NCBI GenBank assembly: GCA_002148405.1 | Contig: MUGG01000034.1 | Span: 64,001-97,518 of the forward strand | DNA: 33,518 bases | Direction: 5' to 3' | Source of the DNA: Alkalinema sp. CACIAM 70d | GTDB lineage: Bacteria > Cyanobacteriota > Cyanobacteriia > Leptolyngbyales > Leptolyngbyaceae | Shown here: positions 31,779-33,518 of the stretch, piece by piece | Numbering within the stretch: the stretch's first letter is position 1 | How the letters are laid out: each line of letters starts with the position of its first letter | Notes under the pieces: model-generated | Databases searched by the model: none | What the model was told of the DNA's origin: nothing | What the model saw: the letters and a program-made list of their open reading frames with translations, nothing else | Program-made: the position numbers and the translations under genes

Positions 31779-33518
31779 ATGACAACCCTGGAACTGAACA
31801 ATACAGAATTGGTGAACATTGAGGGCGCTGGAAAAACCTTTCCGCTCTCCGGTGGTCGGGAATATATCGCCCTGAAGGGGATTGACCTGAAAATTCGCAA
31901 GGGGGAATTCATTGCGCTAATCGGGCACTCCGGTTGTGGCAAATCGACGCTGCTCAACATGATTGCCGGGTTGGACTTGGCGACCGATGGTGTAGTGACC
32001 CTCGATGGGTTGACGATTACCAAACCCGGCCCCGATCGCATGGTCGTGTTCCAAAACTACTCGCTGCTGCCTTGGCTAACGGTGCGGGACAACGTCGCCC
32101 TCGCGGTGGACGAAGTGTTGACGGAAAAGACCCCCGCCGAGCGGAAGGAAATTGTTGAACATTACATCGGCGTCGTAGGGTTGGCTGGATGTATTGACAA
32201 ACTGCCGCCGGAAATTTCCGGGGGGATGCGGCAACGGGTGGCGATCGCCCGAGCCCTCGCGGTGCAGCCGAAACTGTTGCTGTTGGATGAGCCCTTTGGG
32301 GTGTTGGATGCGCTGACGCGGGGTAACTTGCAGGAACAGTTGGTGCGGATTTGTGAAGAGAATCAAATCTCCGCGCTGATGGTAACCCACGAAGTGGACG
32401 AAGCGGTGCTGATGAGCGATCGTATCGTCATGCTCACCAACGGGCCTGCCTCAAAAATTGGCGGCATTTTGGAAGTGGACATTCCCCGTCCCCGTCGCCG
32501 TTTGGAAGCCGTCAAACATCCCAGCTACTACCAGCTCCGCAGCGAAATTATCTACTTCTTGAACCAACAGAAGCAGGTCAAGAAAATGCGGGCCAAGAAA
32601 GTCCAAGTGGTGCCCCGCCACGGGCTGGAAAAGGTTAATCTGGAACTGGGTTTTGTGCCTCTGACGGCCTGCGCCCCCATGGCGATCGCCCAGGAAAAAG
32701 GCTTTTTTGCCAAGCATGGTTTGGATGAAGTCAACCTCGTCCGCGAGTCCACTTGGCGGGGGGTTGCCGATGGGATTACCGGGGGCTACATTGATGCAGC
32801 TCAGATGCCGTCGGGAATGCCTGCCTGGATTACCCTCGGCGGTGCGGGAGCCCAGAGTGTGCCCGTGGTCAGTTCCCTCACCATGACCCGCAACGGCAAC
32901 GCCATTACCCTGGATCGCCGCTTCCAAGACATGGGCGTGAAAACCCTGGCGGATTTCAAGCGCGTCATCGAACAATCGCCGGATCAGCCCCACCGCATGG
33001 GCGTAGTGCACCCGTCTTCGATGCACAATATGCTGCTGCGCTATTGGTTAGCGTCGGCGGGCATTGACCCCGATCGCGATTTGCAACTGAAGGCCATTCC
33101 CCCGGCGCAAATGGTGGTGGACTTGAAGGGCGGCACGATCGATGGATTCTGCGTGGGGGATCCTTGGAACCTGCGGGCGGAAATGGAAGGCGTGGGCTTT
33201 ACGATCGCCACGGATGTGGACATCTGGGCCGGCCATCCTGGTAAAGTGCTGGGCTGCCGTGCCGATTGGGCTGCGGCCTATCCCAATACCCACATTGCCT
33301 TGGCCAAGGCGTTGTTGGATGCCTGCCGCTACTGTGCTGATCCGGCCAACGCTGCGGAAATTCGCCAAATTCTGATGCGGCGGGAGTATCTTGGCACCAA
33401 CTTGGAATACATTCACTTAGGTGGCCCTGGGGATACGGTTCCAGGGGTGAATTCCGTGGCTCACCATGTGTTCTTTGGCGAAGGGGTGAACCGTCCTAGC
33501 CGGACAGAACACCTCTGG
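31779..33518 (+). CDS. cmpC2: CmpC (copy 2): ABC ATPase fused to a CmpA-like domain, partial at right edge
   Basis: The frame from ATG 31779 (AGGAGGG 5 nt upstream) is open for 580 codons to the window end. The ABC domain has Walker A GHSGCGKST (49-57), Q-loop FQNYSLLPW, signature ISGGMRQ and Walker B LLLLDEPFGVLDA, in which the usual Ala of FGALDA is Val. The fused binding-protein-like domain starts near residue 287 ([23 protein letters not shown]) and has STWRGVADGITGGY, CVGDPWNLRAE and LRYWLASAGIDPD. Compared with copy 1 this domain differs at several loop positions, including CVGDPW against SIGEPW, so the two may sense different ligands or ranges. The C-terminal ~85 residues and a probable cmpD2 lie outside. 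Confidence 0.92.
   Translation, partial: MTTLELNNTELVNIEGAGKTFPLSGGREYIALKGIDLKIRKGEFIALIGHSGCGKSTLLNMIAGLDLATDGVVTLDGLTITKPGPDRMVVFQNYSLLPWLTVRDNVALAVDEVLTEKTPAERKEIVEHYIGVVGLAGCIDKLPPEISGGMRQRVAIARALAVQPKLLLLDEPFGVLDALTRGNLQEQLVRICEENQISALMVTHEVDEAVLMSDRIVMLTNGPASKIGGILEVDIPRPRRRLEAVKHPSYYQLRSEIIYFLNQQKQVKKMRAKKVQVVPRHGLEKVNLELGFVPLTACAPMAIAQEKGFFAKHGLDEVNLVRESTWRGVADGITGGYIDAAQMPSGMPAWITLGGAGAQSVPVVSSLTMTRNGNAITLDRRFQDMGVKTLADFKRVIEQSPDQPHRMGVVHPSSMHNMLLRYWLASAGIDPDRDLQLKAIPPAQMVVDLKGGTIDGFCVGDPWNLRAEMEGVGFTIATDVDIWAGHPGKVLGCRADWAAAYPNTHIALAKALLDACRYCADPANAAEIRQILMRREYLGTNLEYIHLGGPGDTVPGVNSVAHHVFFGEGVNRPSRTEHLW

Noticed and set aside
23169..33518. Assignment of the transporters as nitrate (NrtABCD).
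   Set aside because: Both binding proteins have GGQWQMPMP, Gln in NQDFW and Glu in HPEEY, which match CmpA. NrtA has GGAHILTPMP-like sequence, His196 and Lys269 at these positions.

Overview
The window looks like a stretch of cyanobacterial chromosome. The octamer GCGATCGC (the HIP1 repeat typical of many cyanobacteria) recurs throughout, and the right third carries genes of the CmpABCD bicarbonate transporter, a family known from cyanobacteria. Genus cannot be told from sequence alone. No tRNA, rRNA, CRISPR array, transposase or phage capsid/terminase gene was seen.

Layout. (1) 1-8748, minus strand: one long operon for an extracellular-type contractile injection system (eCIS, Afp/PVC/thylakoid-anchored CIS lineage). 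In transcription order it holds a DUF4255 tube terminator, a conserved gene of unknown function, sheath, two tube proteins, a 53-residue DUF5908 protein, a LysM baseplate/tube protein, a VgrG-like spike, a PAAR tip, a gp25 baseplate protein, and the N-terminal 318 codons of a large baseplate protein that runs off the left edge. The operon is preceded by a 14-bp tandem repeat. (2) 9009-14100: a DUF790/Bax1-like nuclease; a LysR regulator with two matching palindromic operators, divergent from a haem-oxygenase-like di-iron enzyme; then, on the other strand, a second haem-oxygenase-like protein nearly abutting a putative HTH/PLD-like sensor. (3) 14112-18165: a seven-repeat beta-propeller protein followed by a secreted protein with an inverse-autotransporter-like barrel and a beta-helix passenger. 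(4) 18371-22602: a GRDP-like/TIGR04222 membrane protein with a Cys/Gly tail, a TPMT-like methyltransferase convergent with it and sharing its stop tetranucleotide, a two-TM protein of unknown function, and an esterase-D-type hydrolase. (5) 23169-end: two consecutive bicarbonate transporter operons, cmpABCD (23169-28519) and a second cmpABC(D?) (29192 to beyond the right edge).

How the parts work together. The left operon encodes most of a syringe particle; fibre, tape measure, AAA+ ATPase and cargo genes are not in view. The right side should import bicarbonate for the CO2-concentrating mechanism: CmpA binds substrate outside the plasma membrane, CmpB forms the channel, CmpC (ATPase fused to a CmpA-like domain) and CmpD hydrolyse ATP. 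Both CmpA copies carry Glu where the nitrate homologue NrtA has Lys269, which argues for bicarbonate rather than nitrate.

The most unusual signals are the duplicated cmp operon with two long, structure-rich but dissimilar leaders, the short tandem duplications confined to spacers, the LysR/haem-oxygenase-like island, and the unassigned eCIS-linked gene at 7094-8101.
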